A DNA stretch of 16,258 nucleotides from an uncultured Mucilaginibacter sp. (GTDB taxonomy: Bacteria; Bacteroidota; Bacteroidia; Sphingobacteriales; Sphingobacteriaceae): positions 1 to 16,258 of the forward strand of contig NZ_CAMLOV010000131.1 of the NCBI RefSeq assembly GCF_946481715.1, given 5' to 3'. The position numbers and the translations under genes are program-made. The notes under the pieces were generated by a model. That model saw only the letters and a program-made list of their open reading frames with translations, did no database searches and was not told the DNA's origin. Within the stretch, counting starts at the first letter, position 1. Every line of letters starts with the position of its first letter. Positions 1 through 6,997 of this stretch are shown in pieces.

Positions 1-51
1 AAGCGTGGTAATTAAGGCCGTTAGCCATAACCTGTAAATCGTATTCCTCAT
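1..51 (-). CDS. N-terminal start of an exported protein (cut by window edge)
   Basis: An ATG at 51-49 opens a frame that stays open to the window edge and reads MRNTIYRLWLTALITTL. This has the arginine plus hydrophobic run of a signal peptide. It starts 44 bases after the GH51 stop codon on the same strand, so it is probably the next gene of that transcript, and an A-rich stretch precedes the start, as is usual in Bacteroidota. Only 17 codons are visible, so the product cannot be named. From the context it is likely another secreted carbohydrate-active enzyme, but that is inference. Confidence 0.5.
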   Translation of the reverse strand, partial: MRNTIYRLWLTALITTL

Positions 52-95
52 GTTGGTATTTGAGTTTTTTGCCCTGGTATCCTTGCCTGTTTTTT

Positions 96-2210
96 TTATT
101 TGGTTAATGTATTTATTTGGAGCACGCTTACTGAATACGGGGCGAAAACCCTTGTGAATTTTTTACTGATCCCGCTTACCTTGCTGGTAACCGGAACTAT
201 TTTTTTGGGGTCGCTGATCGTATTTGTATCTTCTGGCTTATCGCCTTTTATTACTACGATTGTACCTTCCGGCGATAATTTCCCGGCACCATTTATGCCG
301 ATGTCAACCTGCTGCGGCTTCCCTGTCGCATTTACTACTTTAAGGAACAGTTTCCCTGTTTTGGTGTCCCGGGTAGCTACATAAAACATGCCCGGTATAG
401 GTTTGGGCATGTTGTTTGCCGCGCTGTCCTGTTTGGTGGCAGGCCTGGTTTGGGTAGGGATATTGGTACCCACAGTAGGCACCACTTTATTGCCGATATA
501 GCTGTTAAACACTTTCTGTACGTAATAGGATGGCGAACCAAAGCTTGCCAATGCATCGTAGCCTATCAGGTTTGATTCCCATTGCCACGCTTTCGGCACG
601 GTTGCGGTAGCCTTGTTTACATTTGCAAGCAACGGCGCGTAGCACGAGAGGATGACCACGTCTGAATTCCGTTCCATGCCCGTCATCCAGGCAGCATCGC
701 CCAGGGCAGCATTCAAAGTGGTGGTGGGCATGCCTTCTGTTGTTGCCCACTCGCCTACAAACACTTTATATCCTTTGCGGTCGTAGCTATCGTAATGTGC
801 TGCATCCTCTTCCATCCCCCAGGCATTGCGGTAATAATGCTCGTCTACAATTTCGGGCTTGCGGATTGTTAATTTACCCCTGCTCCCAAGCCAATCCTTG
901 CCGCCGATGCTTGCGATACAATGAAGGTTTGGATATTTGGCTTTAATGCCATCATAAAACTGGGCATAACGCCCGTCATAACTGCCCGATTCGTCAAACC
1001 CATCTTCGTTGCCAATCTCTACATAGCTCAGTTTAAAAGGCGCCGGGTGCCCATCTGCCGCGCGTTTAGCGCCCCAGTAGGTGTTTACGCCGCCTATTAC
1101 GTATTCAATTTCGTCCAGCGCATCGTCTACGTACGGCTTTAAAAGCGTCCCTGCGTCCACATGGTCGCCGTCTAGCGAATAGCCGGCATAAACGGCAAGC
1201 AGCGGCTCCATCTTCAGGTCTTCGCACCATTCTAAAAATTCAAGCAAGCCCATCCCGTCACTGGGGCGGTAGCCCCATGAGCCGGTATGCCCCGGACGGT
1301 TTTCAAGCGGGCCCAAAGTAGTTTTCCAGGGGAATGCGTCGTTCAATTTAGGGCCTTCCAGGAAATTACCGCCGGGGAAACGTAAAAAGCGGGGTTTTAT
1401 ATCAGCCAGCAACTTCATTATGTCTACCCGGTTCCCATTCGGGCGGTTATGGTAAGTCGGCGGGAATAATGACACGAGGTTAAAATAATAAACCCCGGTA
1501 CGGTTTGTTGAAATAACAAAACGGGCGCCAGTTGTTGGTTTAACGCCAGTGCCTGTTGTTAATTTAAGCTCGTATTTTTTCCAAAAGGCGCTTTTTACCA
1601 AATTAATGGTTCCCGAAGCATATACCGTTTTACCGTCATTGCTTTCTATGCTTACGGTTATAGGCCCTGCCGTGTTATCCGCAATTACCGGGAGGGCAAC
1701 TGTAGGCTTGGGCTCCCAGGGGCGGGGCGGGAATGGCTTGTTGTCCGTACCTTTAATATAAAAAGAGGCGTTGTATGTTGTATTAGGCAAAACAGGTATG
1801 CCCCAATAACCTTCGTTTGCAATGCCGGCCCGGCCGCCGCCGGTATCCACCAATAGCCTTAAACAAGTAGTTAACGCGCCATTAATTGCATGCCGCTGCT
1901 GATCTGGCAGTACATTGCCGGGGTTTGCGGCAACTAATTGGATCGTGGCCTTCGCACTGCCTTCCTTAATTACGCTCCAGGCTTCAGGCGTATTTGGGTT
2001 GTCCTTAAATACCCTGTTCCTGATCAGCTCGGCATACAAGCCCCCGTCGTACGAATGGTTGATCTCTTCGGTCATCAGCCCATACAGCTGCGGGCTTACA
2101 TTTGCGCCGGGCTTGGTTAAATCAAGCGTAAGCTTAGGGTTTTGCGCTTTCAGGCTTGTTGCTGCGGAAAGCAACAGGCACAAAATTGAAACGGGTATTA
2201 ATTTTTTCAT
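96..2210 (-). CDS. Secreted GH51 alpha-L-arabinofuranosidase
   Basis: The 704-residue product is a retaining arabinofuranosidase of family GH51, which removes terminal alpha-L-arabinofuranose from arabinan, arabinoxylan or arabinogalactan. Residues 1-22 form a signal peptide ending in SLKA before Gln23, so it acts in the periplasm or outside. Diagnostic segments are YGLMTEEINHSYDGGLYAE (43-61), FLRFPGGNFLEG (275-286), YVEIGNEDG with acid/base Glu402, and VFVGEW with nucleophile Glu487. A beta-rich insertion (about 140-250) between the N-terminal motif and the barrel resembles the CBM4-type module of bacterial GH51 enzymes. The C-terminal beta-sandwich (about 610-702) ends with the usual APYSVSVLQI. 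Length is normal for the Bacteroidota subgroup. The gene lies downstream of GH43 but has its own promoter-type region, shared with GH43 (see repeat entries). The family call is firm; the exact polysaccharide is not. Confidence 0.95.
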   Translation of the reverse strand: MKKLIPVSILCLLLSAATSLKAQNPKLTLDLTKPGANVSPQLYGLMTEEINHSYDGGLYAELIRNRVFKDNPNTPEAWSVIKEGSAKATIQLVAANPGNVLPDQQRHAINGALTTCLRLLVDTGGGRAGIANEGYWGIPVLPNTTYNASFYIKGTDNKPFPPRPWEPKPTVALPVIADNTAGPITVSIESNDGKTVYASGTINLVKSAFWKKYELKLTTGTGVKPTTGARFVISTNRTGVYYFNLVSLFPPTYHNRPNGNRVDIMKLLADIKPRFLRFPGGNFLEGPKLNDAFPWKTTLGPLENRPGHTGSWGYRPSDGMGLLEFLEWCEDLKMEPLLAVYAGYSLDGDHVDAGTLLKPYVDDALDEIEYVIGGVNTYWGAKRAADGHPAPFKLSYVEIGNEDGFDESGSYDGRYAQFYDGIKAKYPNLHCIASIGGKDWLGSRGKLTIRKPEIVDEHYYRNAWGMEEDAAHYDSYDRKGYKVFVGEWATTEGMPTTTLNAALGDAAWMTGMERNSDVVILSCYAPLLANVNKATATVPKAWQWESNLIGYDALASFGSPSYYVQKVFNSYIGNKVVPTVGTNIPTQTRPATKQDSAANNMPKPIPGMFYVATRDTKTGKLFLKVVNATGKPQQVDIGINGAGKLSPEGTIVVIKGDKPEDTNTISDPKKIVPVTSKVSGISKKFTRVFAPYSVSVLQINTLTK

Positions 2211-2300
2211 CGTTAAAGCCGATATTATTTGTTGTTGTTTTACACTTATTTATAAGCCGAAAGGGGTATTTCTGTTATCCGGAATGCGCTTAAGAATTGG
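2137..2300 (-). repeat. Promoter-leader-signal peptide block, copy A (GH51)
   Basis: This block is clearly homologous to 3731-3892 upstream of and inside the GH43 gene. It covers the codons of the signal peptide up to about residue 25, the short leader, and about 60 bases of upstream DNA. The proteins behind the two copies are unrelated, so the block was duplicated or exchanged as a unit. Confidence 0.8.
2244..2300 (-). promoter_or_regulatory. Putative promoter/operator upstream of GH51
   Basis: Positions 2244-2261 are identical, over 18 bases, to 3836-3853 upstream of GH43. The next 39 bases align without gaps at 27 positions, including a shared TTATCCGG and an ATTGG. Read on the minus strand it contains CCGGATAA and, nearer the gene, GGCTTATAAATAAGT about 40 bases before the ATG. 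No clean TAnnTTTG element is seen, so the precise promoter boxes are unassigned. Conservation of noncoding DNA in front of two hydrolases suggests a common promoter or regulator site. Confidence 0.5.
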
Positions 2301-2448
2301 TAGATTGGTTAACTTCGCCTGAAATAAAACAACTGAAATCCAGTATTTTATCCGGTGCGCCATTTTTTCACGGGGCAGCCTAACATTATCACATTCACCG
2401 CCTTCAATTATTCTTTACATTAGTAAATCCTTAAGCCCTTATTTATTT

Positions 2449-3804
2449 CTAATTGAATTTCCACCAGTTGAAATTAAACAAATGCCCCTGGCCACCTTTA
2501 AACACAAAGTACACATCGTGAATACCCTTTGCTTTGTTAACCGCAACGGATTGCGTTCCCCATATTTCTAAACCGCCTGTGTTTTTTACGGATAAAGTGC
2601 CCAGTAAGAAACCGTCAGGCTCGTCAATGCGTATCTCTATTATACCCCCATCTGTATTTGTTGCCACATTTGCATAGAATGACTTTGGGCCACTTTTAAA
2701 ATCGACGCTTCGTATTTTAATATAATCATCACTATCTATATCTGTTACGTATATTCCATTATTACCTTTTGCGGTACTAACACCCAATTCCCAGGCTATT
2801 GTTTCTGCCTCCTGGCGGACAAAAGGATCCAAATTCCTTACTGCTTTGACCACGCCTTCGGTAGTCGGGGTGATCATAGGGATTGTACCATCAGTTTGAT
2901 AAGTAAATTGATCAATACAAACCGACCTTGTAAAGCCCCCTCCGCCCGGTAAAGCTTCGTTATGATAAAAAAAGTATGATTTACCATGGTAATCTATCAT
3001 CCCGGGGTGGTTTGTAAATGCGCCACGTTTCTTGATAATGCGCATAAGTGTATCCCGGTACACCCACGGACCAGTTGGCCCGGTACTTGTAGAATAAGCT
3101 ATATGCTCCGGCACACCACCGGCAGGATACACCATATAGTACATTTTTTTCCGTTTATAAAACCAGGGCCCTTCCTCGTATTGGGTGAAACGGTTGGGAT
3201 TTCCGGTACGTTTCCCAAACCCCTGCTCTGTAAGCGGCACTGTTTGTATCTCTCCCGAATAAGAGATCATATCCTGATTTAATTTCACATAAAACAACTG
3301 TGGGTTTCCCCAATACAGATAAGCCTGGCCATCGGTATCAATAAATACCGTAGGGTCAATATCGCCACGGCCAGTATAAGCTAAGGGATGGCCAATGGCA
3401 TCAATAAATGGCCCTTCGGCTGTTGTGCCAACGGCTACCCCAATAGCCATGCCTTTGCCGTCAGCCCGGTTCATTGGCACATACCAGTAAAATTTACCAT
3501 TACGGAAAATACACTGCCCGGCCCAGGCATCCTTACTTGCCCATGAGAATGTTTTTACCGATAACGGCGCCCCCCTGTCGGTCCAATTCACCATATCTAT
3601 GGTTGAAAATAAGTGCCAATCATTCATAACGAACGTCGTAGACTTATTCTCGTCGTGGCCTGTATACAAAAACACAGTGTCGTGGAACACCATGGGTGCC
3701 GGATCGGCTGTGAACCTGGTTTGGATAATTGGGTTTTGCGCTTTCAAGCTTGTTGCCGTAAACAAGAACAGGCACAAACTTGAAATGGGTAATATTTTCT
3801 TCAT
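2449..3804 (-). CDS. Secreted GH43 glycosidase with C-terminal CBM6-like module
   Basis: The 451-residue protein has a signal peptide (1-22, SLKA before Gln23) nearly identical to that of the neighbouring GH51 enzyme. The five-bladed propeller of family GH43 spans about 28-320. Its three acidic residues are visible: Asp34 in TADPAP (base), Asp150 in GDIDPTVF (pKa modulator) and Glu211 in YEEGPWF (acid). From about 328 (VRQEAETIAW) to the end (FNFNWWKF) it carries a CBM6-type beta-sandwich that binds xylan or similar chains. This arrangement is usual for arabinoxylan arabinofuranohydrolases and exo-xylosidases. It would act with GH51 on arabinose-decorated hemicellulose. It ends with TAG, 238 bases before the GH51 start. 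Substrate choice between arabinofuranosyl, xylosyl and galactosyl cannot be settled by reading alone. Confidence 0.93.
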   Translation of the reverse strand: MKKILPISSLCLFLFTATSLKAQNPIIQTRFTADPAPMVFHDTVFLYTGHDENKSTTFVMNDWHLFSTIDMVNWTDRGAPLSVKTFSWASKDAWAGQCIFRNGKFYWYVPMNRADGKGMAIGVAVGTTAEGPFIDAIGHPLAYTGRGDIDPTVFIDTDGQAYLYWGNPQLFYVKLNQDMISYSGEIQTVPLTEQGFGKRTGNPNRFTQYEEGPWFYKRKKMYYMVYPAGGVPEHIAYSTSTGPTGPWVYRDTLMRIIKKRGAFTNHPGMIDYHGKSYFFYHNEALPGGGGFTRSVCIDQFTYQTDGTIPMITPTTEGVVKAVRNLDPFVRQEAETIAWELGVSTAKGNNGIYVTDIDSDDYIKIRSVDFKSGPKSFYANVATNTDGGIIEIRIDEPDGFLLGTLSVKNTGGLEIWGTQSVAVNKAKGIHDVYFVFKGGQGHLFNFNWWKFN

Positions 3805-3892
3805 CGTTAAAATCTATACTAATAATTGTTTTTTTACTTATTTATAAGCCGAACAGGCCATTCCCATTATCCGGGATGCACTCAAACATTGG
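3731..3892 (-). repeat. Promoter-leader-signal peptide block, copy B (GH43)
   Basis: Partner of the block at 2137-2300. Similarity begins at the codons for the end of the signal peptide (shared GGGTTTTGCGCTTTCA on the plus strand), continues through the ATG region (TTCATCGTTAAA), and ends about 90 bases upstream of the start codon. Beyond both ends the two loci do not resemble each other. Confidence 0.8.
3836..3892 (-). promoter_or_regulatory. Putative promoter/operator upstream of GH43
   Basis: Shares an 18-base identical core (ACTTATTTATAAGCCGAA on the plus strand) and an ungapped 39-base extension with the region upstream of GH51. The distance to the start codon is close to that of the GH51 copy. 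It is taken as the control region of this gene; box assignment is uncertain. Confidence 0.5.
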
Positions 3893-4200
3893 CATACTTT
3901 TTATTAAAATTTATTTAGCAATATTTGAATTGGTACCAGGTTTATTAATGGAGTGGCAAAGCTAAAGAAGAGATGATTTAATGGTGAGAGATAAAAGTTA
4001 GAAAATAGGGTGCTAAATGTTAATTTTTCAAAAAAAACATAGAATATGTAAAGGTTTTGTGCGAATAGCCTGCTTATTTGAAATAAAATGGTACCGGAAA
4101 TAAGTGTTTATCATTTTAAAAATTCTGACTAAGGGTTCTCGCGTATTTACACTCTCATTTATAGTTTTTTGTTTGAGCGTGTATTACCGCCAAGATCATT
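3893..4200. other. AT-rich intergenic stretch, no gene seen
   Basis: This 308-base stretch between the GH43 control region and the end of the GH27 remnant is AT-rich and has stops in all frames at short intervals. I see no RNA gene, strong hairpin or gene remnant in it. Confidence 0.6.
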
Positions 4201-5193
4201 TTAATTAGGCAACGATAGTTTTAACAACGCGGCCCCGTGTGTATTGATCGTTTTTTTATATCCGTCTTTAAAGGTACCTACATCTTGTTTTTCCCAAAGG
4301 TCCCGAACGGCTACCTTTCCTGTCAGGCCAAGTTGGGCAAAGTTTACATCCACATCCCGCGGCTGTGCCGCCAGGTTGAATAAAGCGACATAAATATCCT
4401 TGCTATCGGGCACGTGCGAATACCAAACCATTGCAACATTAGTTTTGTATAACTGGCGCGGATCGGTTCCATGTTGGTTAACGGCTATCGCCTCATCGTT
4501 TGTAAGCAGTGTCAATTCCTGTGCCCTGTTTTCGGGCAGGTTGCCGCCAAAAATTAACGGGGAGCGGAAGATGGTCCAAAAGGTCATGTGCGAATACTCC
4601 TCGTCTATTGTAAATTTGCTATAACGCTCGGGACCTACAGGGCCCCGTTTTGACAACTTGCCTATCTGTAACATATCACAATCGGGCCAATGGCCGGGCC
4701 CGCCAACGCCTTCCCATTGTTTGCCATAATTAAACATTTCCAATACTTCTTTCCAGTCGTCCCAAAAGTCATTGGCTACCCGCCACATATTGGCATTGTG
4801 TTTTAGGTTATCAGCTTTAAAAACAGGCGTAGCCCCCGGTGATGTGCTGAACACGATGGCCCTGCCGCAACTATCAATTGCCTCGTGGTAGCCCTCAACC
4901 TCCGCAGTGCGATAAGGAGCCGATAAGTCATCAACCTTAATAAAATCAACGCCCCAAGCGGCATATAACTTCAATATTGAATTCAGGTATTCCTGCGCAC
5001 CGGGTTTAGCCATATTCAGGCCAAACATATGGTTGTTCCAGGCGCATTTTGAATTAGTATCGGCTATCATATCAGCAGTTATGCCATTAGTGCCCATTAC
5101 GGGTGATTTTGCCCATACTGCCTGGCGTGGGATGACTTTCTGCATGTTAAGAAGTATAAAGCACTGATTTAGAGCGTTCAGCTTATATAGCAC
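4201..5193 (-). pseudogene. N-terminally truncated GH27 alpha-galactosidase
   Basis: The open frame of 330 codons matches the C-terminal two thirds of a GH27 alpha-galactosidase, which hydrolyses alpha-1,6-galactosyl groups of galactomannan or raffinose-type sugars. Recognisable sequence begins at IPRQAVWAKSPVMG (about residue 21). Nucleophile Asp88 in DFIKVDDL and acid/base Asp142 in MWRVANDFWDDW are kept, as are GGPGHWPDCDML (163-175), the FRSPLIFGGNLP strand (209-220) and the C-terminal beta domain ending AALLKLSL. Missing are the signal peptide and the first barrel strands, including the PPMGWNSW and DDGW motifs, roughly 110-150 residues. The first 16-20 residues do not look like family sequence. 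The next upstream DNA (5194-5470) does not encode the missing part in any frame. A start at Met17 (5145) would not rescue the fold, so the gene is most likely dead. Confidence 0.8.
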
Positions 5194-5230
5194 TGTTCCC
5201 TAAATCTCCGCAGAAAGCATTAAAAAGTGA

Positions 5231-5266
5231 TTTAAGCCCTTTAATTTTTCAATTAAAGAGCTTAAA
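5231..5266. repeat. 36-base near-perfect inverted repeat
   Basis: The arms TTTAAGC-CC-TTTAATT (5231-5246) and AATTAAA-GA-GCTTAAA (5251-5266) pair at 15 of 16 positions around a TTTC loop. It lies between the AraC-type gene (stop at 5471) and the broken GH27 gene. It could act as a terminator for the regulator, although no long T run follows on either strand, or it may mark a former element edge. Confidence 0.5.
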
Positions 5267-5470
5267 AACTCGCATACAAACGATATAATAGTTAAGTAGT
5301 TTATAGTTGCCCTTCAGCCAGCGCGTGCCGATATAAGGCGAAGGTGCAAACAATCTATTCCGCGCGGTGATACAGGAATTTACCATACAATAAGACTACC
5401 GCCGAAATGATTACAGAAGTTATTTGCGATACCTAAAAACCAATGGTGTTCAATCACATTAAATTGAGAA

Positions 5471-6337
5471 TTATTCGTTTACATAAGCCCTTTTGAACAT
5501 CGATGGATTTTTGTGATACTTCTTTCTAAACTGCCGATTAAAATTAGACAAGTTGTTAAATCCGCACGCTAACCCGATTTCCGTCACATTCATATGTGTT
5601 TCTATTAATAATTTCGAAGCTTGATTAAGCCTGACCTCGTTAACAAAACTGGTAAAAGATTTTCTGGTGCGCTGACGAAAATAACGGGAAAAAGAATTTT
5701 CGGCCATGCTCGCGATATCGGCAGCTTCCAACAATAATATTTCCCGGTTGAAGTTCTTGATAACAAAATCTATTATTTTATTCATTCTGAGAGTTTCCTT
5801 CTGGTTTTGCCCGGTGATTAGGCCCGAACAGATGTAAGTCAGATCCTTGGATTCCGAAAGAATATTTAAAATGTCCAATAACATTAAACAGCGCGTAAGC
5901 CCTTCTGCATCAATCAGCGCATGCAACTTTTCGCTGATAACCTGGTTTGTCTTAGCCTTAACCGCCAGCCCTTTGAAAGATCTGGCCAACAAGCGGGCTA
6001 TCGCCTGCGTCTCAGGCAGATTAAAAAAGTTTTCGCCAACCGAATCTTCTCTAAAATGAACCACAATTGACTTTGCCCTGAGCTTTGAATGCTCTTCGAA
6101 ATATTGCGGGTCGTTTTTATAAGTATGGGGTAAGTATGGCCCAATCAAAGCAAGGTCACCAGGCTCAAAATTGCTTATCTGGTCACCTATAAATCGGGTA
6201 CCCGTACTTTCAGTCACCAATACTAGTTCATACTCCGGATGAAAATGCCATGGAGTTGGGTAGTAATGATAGTCAAAGAACCTGGTGACAAAAGATTCGA
6301 CGGCATTTCGCGGCAAGTATTCCAATACTGGTTTCAT
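5471..6337 (-). CDS. AraC-family transcriptional regulator with cupin sensor domain
   Basis: The 288-residue cytoplasmic regulator has two parts. Residues 15-100 form a cupin-like effector domain with the motif WHFHPEYE (30-37) and a FEPGDLALIGPYLPH strand. Residues about 183-285 hold the double helix-turn-helix of the AraC family, with IASMAENSFSRYFRQRTRKS in the first unit and VTEIGLACGFNNLSNFNRQF followed by KKYHKNPSMFK in the second. Such proteins usually sense a small ligand, often a sugar, and activate nearby genes. Length is normal and the start codon is preceded by an inverted repeat at 6341-6360. It is divergent from the dioxygenase-like gene at 6464, a pairing common in Sphingobacteriaceae, and sits 277 bases from the GH27 remnant on the same strand. 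Its true targets may be damaged or elsewhere. Confidence 0.92.
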   Translation of the reverse strand: MKPVLEYLPRNAVESFVTRFFDYHYYPTPWHFHPEYELVLVTESTGTRFIGDQISNFEPGDLALIGPYLPHTYKNDPQYFEEHSKLRAKSIVVHFREDSVGENFFNLPETQAIARLLARSFKGLAVKAKTNQVISEKLHALIDAEGLTRCLMLLDILNILSESKDLTYICSGLITGQNQKETLRMNKIIDFVIKNFNREILLLEAADIASMAENSFSRYFRQRTRKSFTSFVNEVRLNQASKLLIETHMNVTEIGLACGFNNLSNFNRQFRKKYHKNPSMFKRAYVNE

Positions 6338-6340
6338 ATA

Positions 6341-6360
6341 TCAATGATAATGATTATTGA
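6341..6360. promoter_or_regulatory. Imperfect palindrome before the AraC-type gene
   Basis: A 20-base imperfect palindrome with TCAAT and ATTGA outer arms pairs at 8 of 10 positions. It sits three bases from the regulator's start codon, in the 126-base divergent spacer. It could be an autoregulatory site. AraC proteins usually bind direct repeats, so this is a weak call. Confidence 0.3.
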
Positions 6361-6463
6361 TGTCGATTTAATGCTAATGTTAGAAAAGTATCGGTTTACA
6401 ACATAAAAAACGTAGCGGGTATTTATCAGCAAACATACCTTTAGCATTGTTAAAACCAATTAT

Positions 6464-6865
6464 ATGTCAGGCATTAAATTAACCCCGGATCAGGTTTCGT
6501 TGTATCACGAGCAAGGCTATTTGGTCGTGAAAGAATTCTGTAGTAAAGAAGAAACCAATAAACTTTATGAAACAGCAATAAACGACAATGCCATGCGCAA
6601 CAACGCACTGGACCTGAATGATCAATCCGGAAAGAAAACGAAATTATCTTTATGGTTTACACCAGGCAATGATGTGTTTGGTTATTTGACCCGCAGCAAA
6701 AAAATGATAAATTCTGTGCAGCAATTGCTGGGAGACAAGGCTAAGGTTTGTCATTTCCATTCAAAGCTGATGCAAAAGGAGCCGAAAGTAGGCGGTGCCT
6801 GGAAATGCACCCGGCTGCATACTGCGCGGTACGAGAAAAGCATTATAAGGAACTTACAAGCTTAA
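6464..6865 (+). pseudogene. Truncated phytanoyl-CoA dioxygenase (PhyH) family gene
   Basis: The 133 codons match the N-terminal part of PhyH-type Fe(II)/2-oxoglutarate oxygenases, normally about 260-290 residues. Typical segments are LYHEQGYLVVKEF (13-25) and VCHFHSKLMQKEPKVGGAW (95-113). Right after Trp113 the expected metal-binding stretch (WHQDYGYWY in relatives I recall) is replaced by KCTRLHTARYEKS and a stop 20 codons later, so the HxD iron ligands and the distal His are absent. The DNA here (TGCACCCGG, then GGTAC) still resembles the expected codons out of frame, which suggests small indels followed by a larger loss. It cannot be an active dioxygenase. It is divergent from the AraC-type regulator, the usual partner of such genes. 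TACCTTTA at about 6436-6443 could be a weak promoter box. Confidence 0.75.
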
Positions 6866-6997
6866 TATAATTCCGACGAGTGACTCTGCTCCGACTTATC
6901 TTGCCGCAATTGTAACTGGCTCCCAGTCATTCTTATGACGATTTGTTAACCAGCTATACTGACTATTTCAATCCGTTACCTTAATATAACCCTGAGC

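Noticed and set aside
1915..2322. A 135-codon plus-strand open frame opposite the GH51 N-terminus
   Set aside because: It lies antisense to a convincing signal peptide and GH51 motifs and resembles no protein; many such frames occur opposite the genes here.
1..5193. A complete SusC/SusD-type polysaccharide utilisation locus
   Set aside because: Hydrolases fit such a locus, but no TonB-dependent transporter or SusD-like gene is in the window.
6915..6939. Two small adjacent hairpins (ACTGG/CCAGT and GTCAT/ATGAC) as a bidirectional terminator
   Set aside because: Five-base arms are too short to stand out from chance and there is no T tract.
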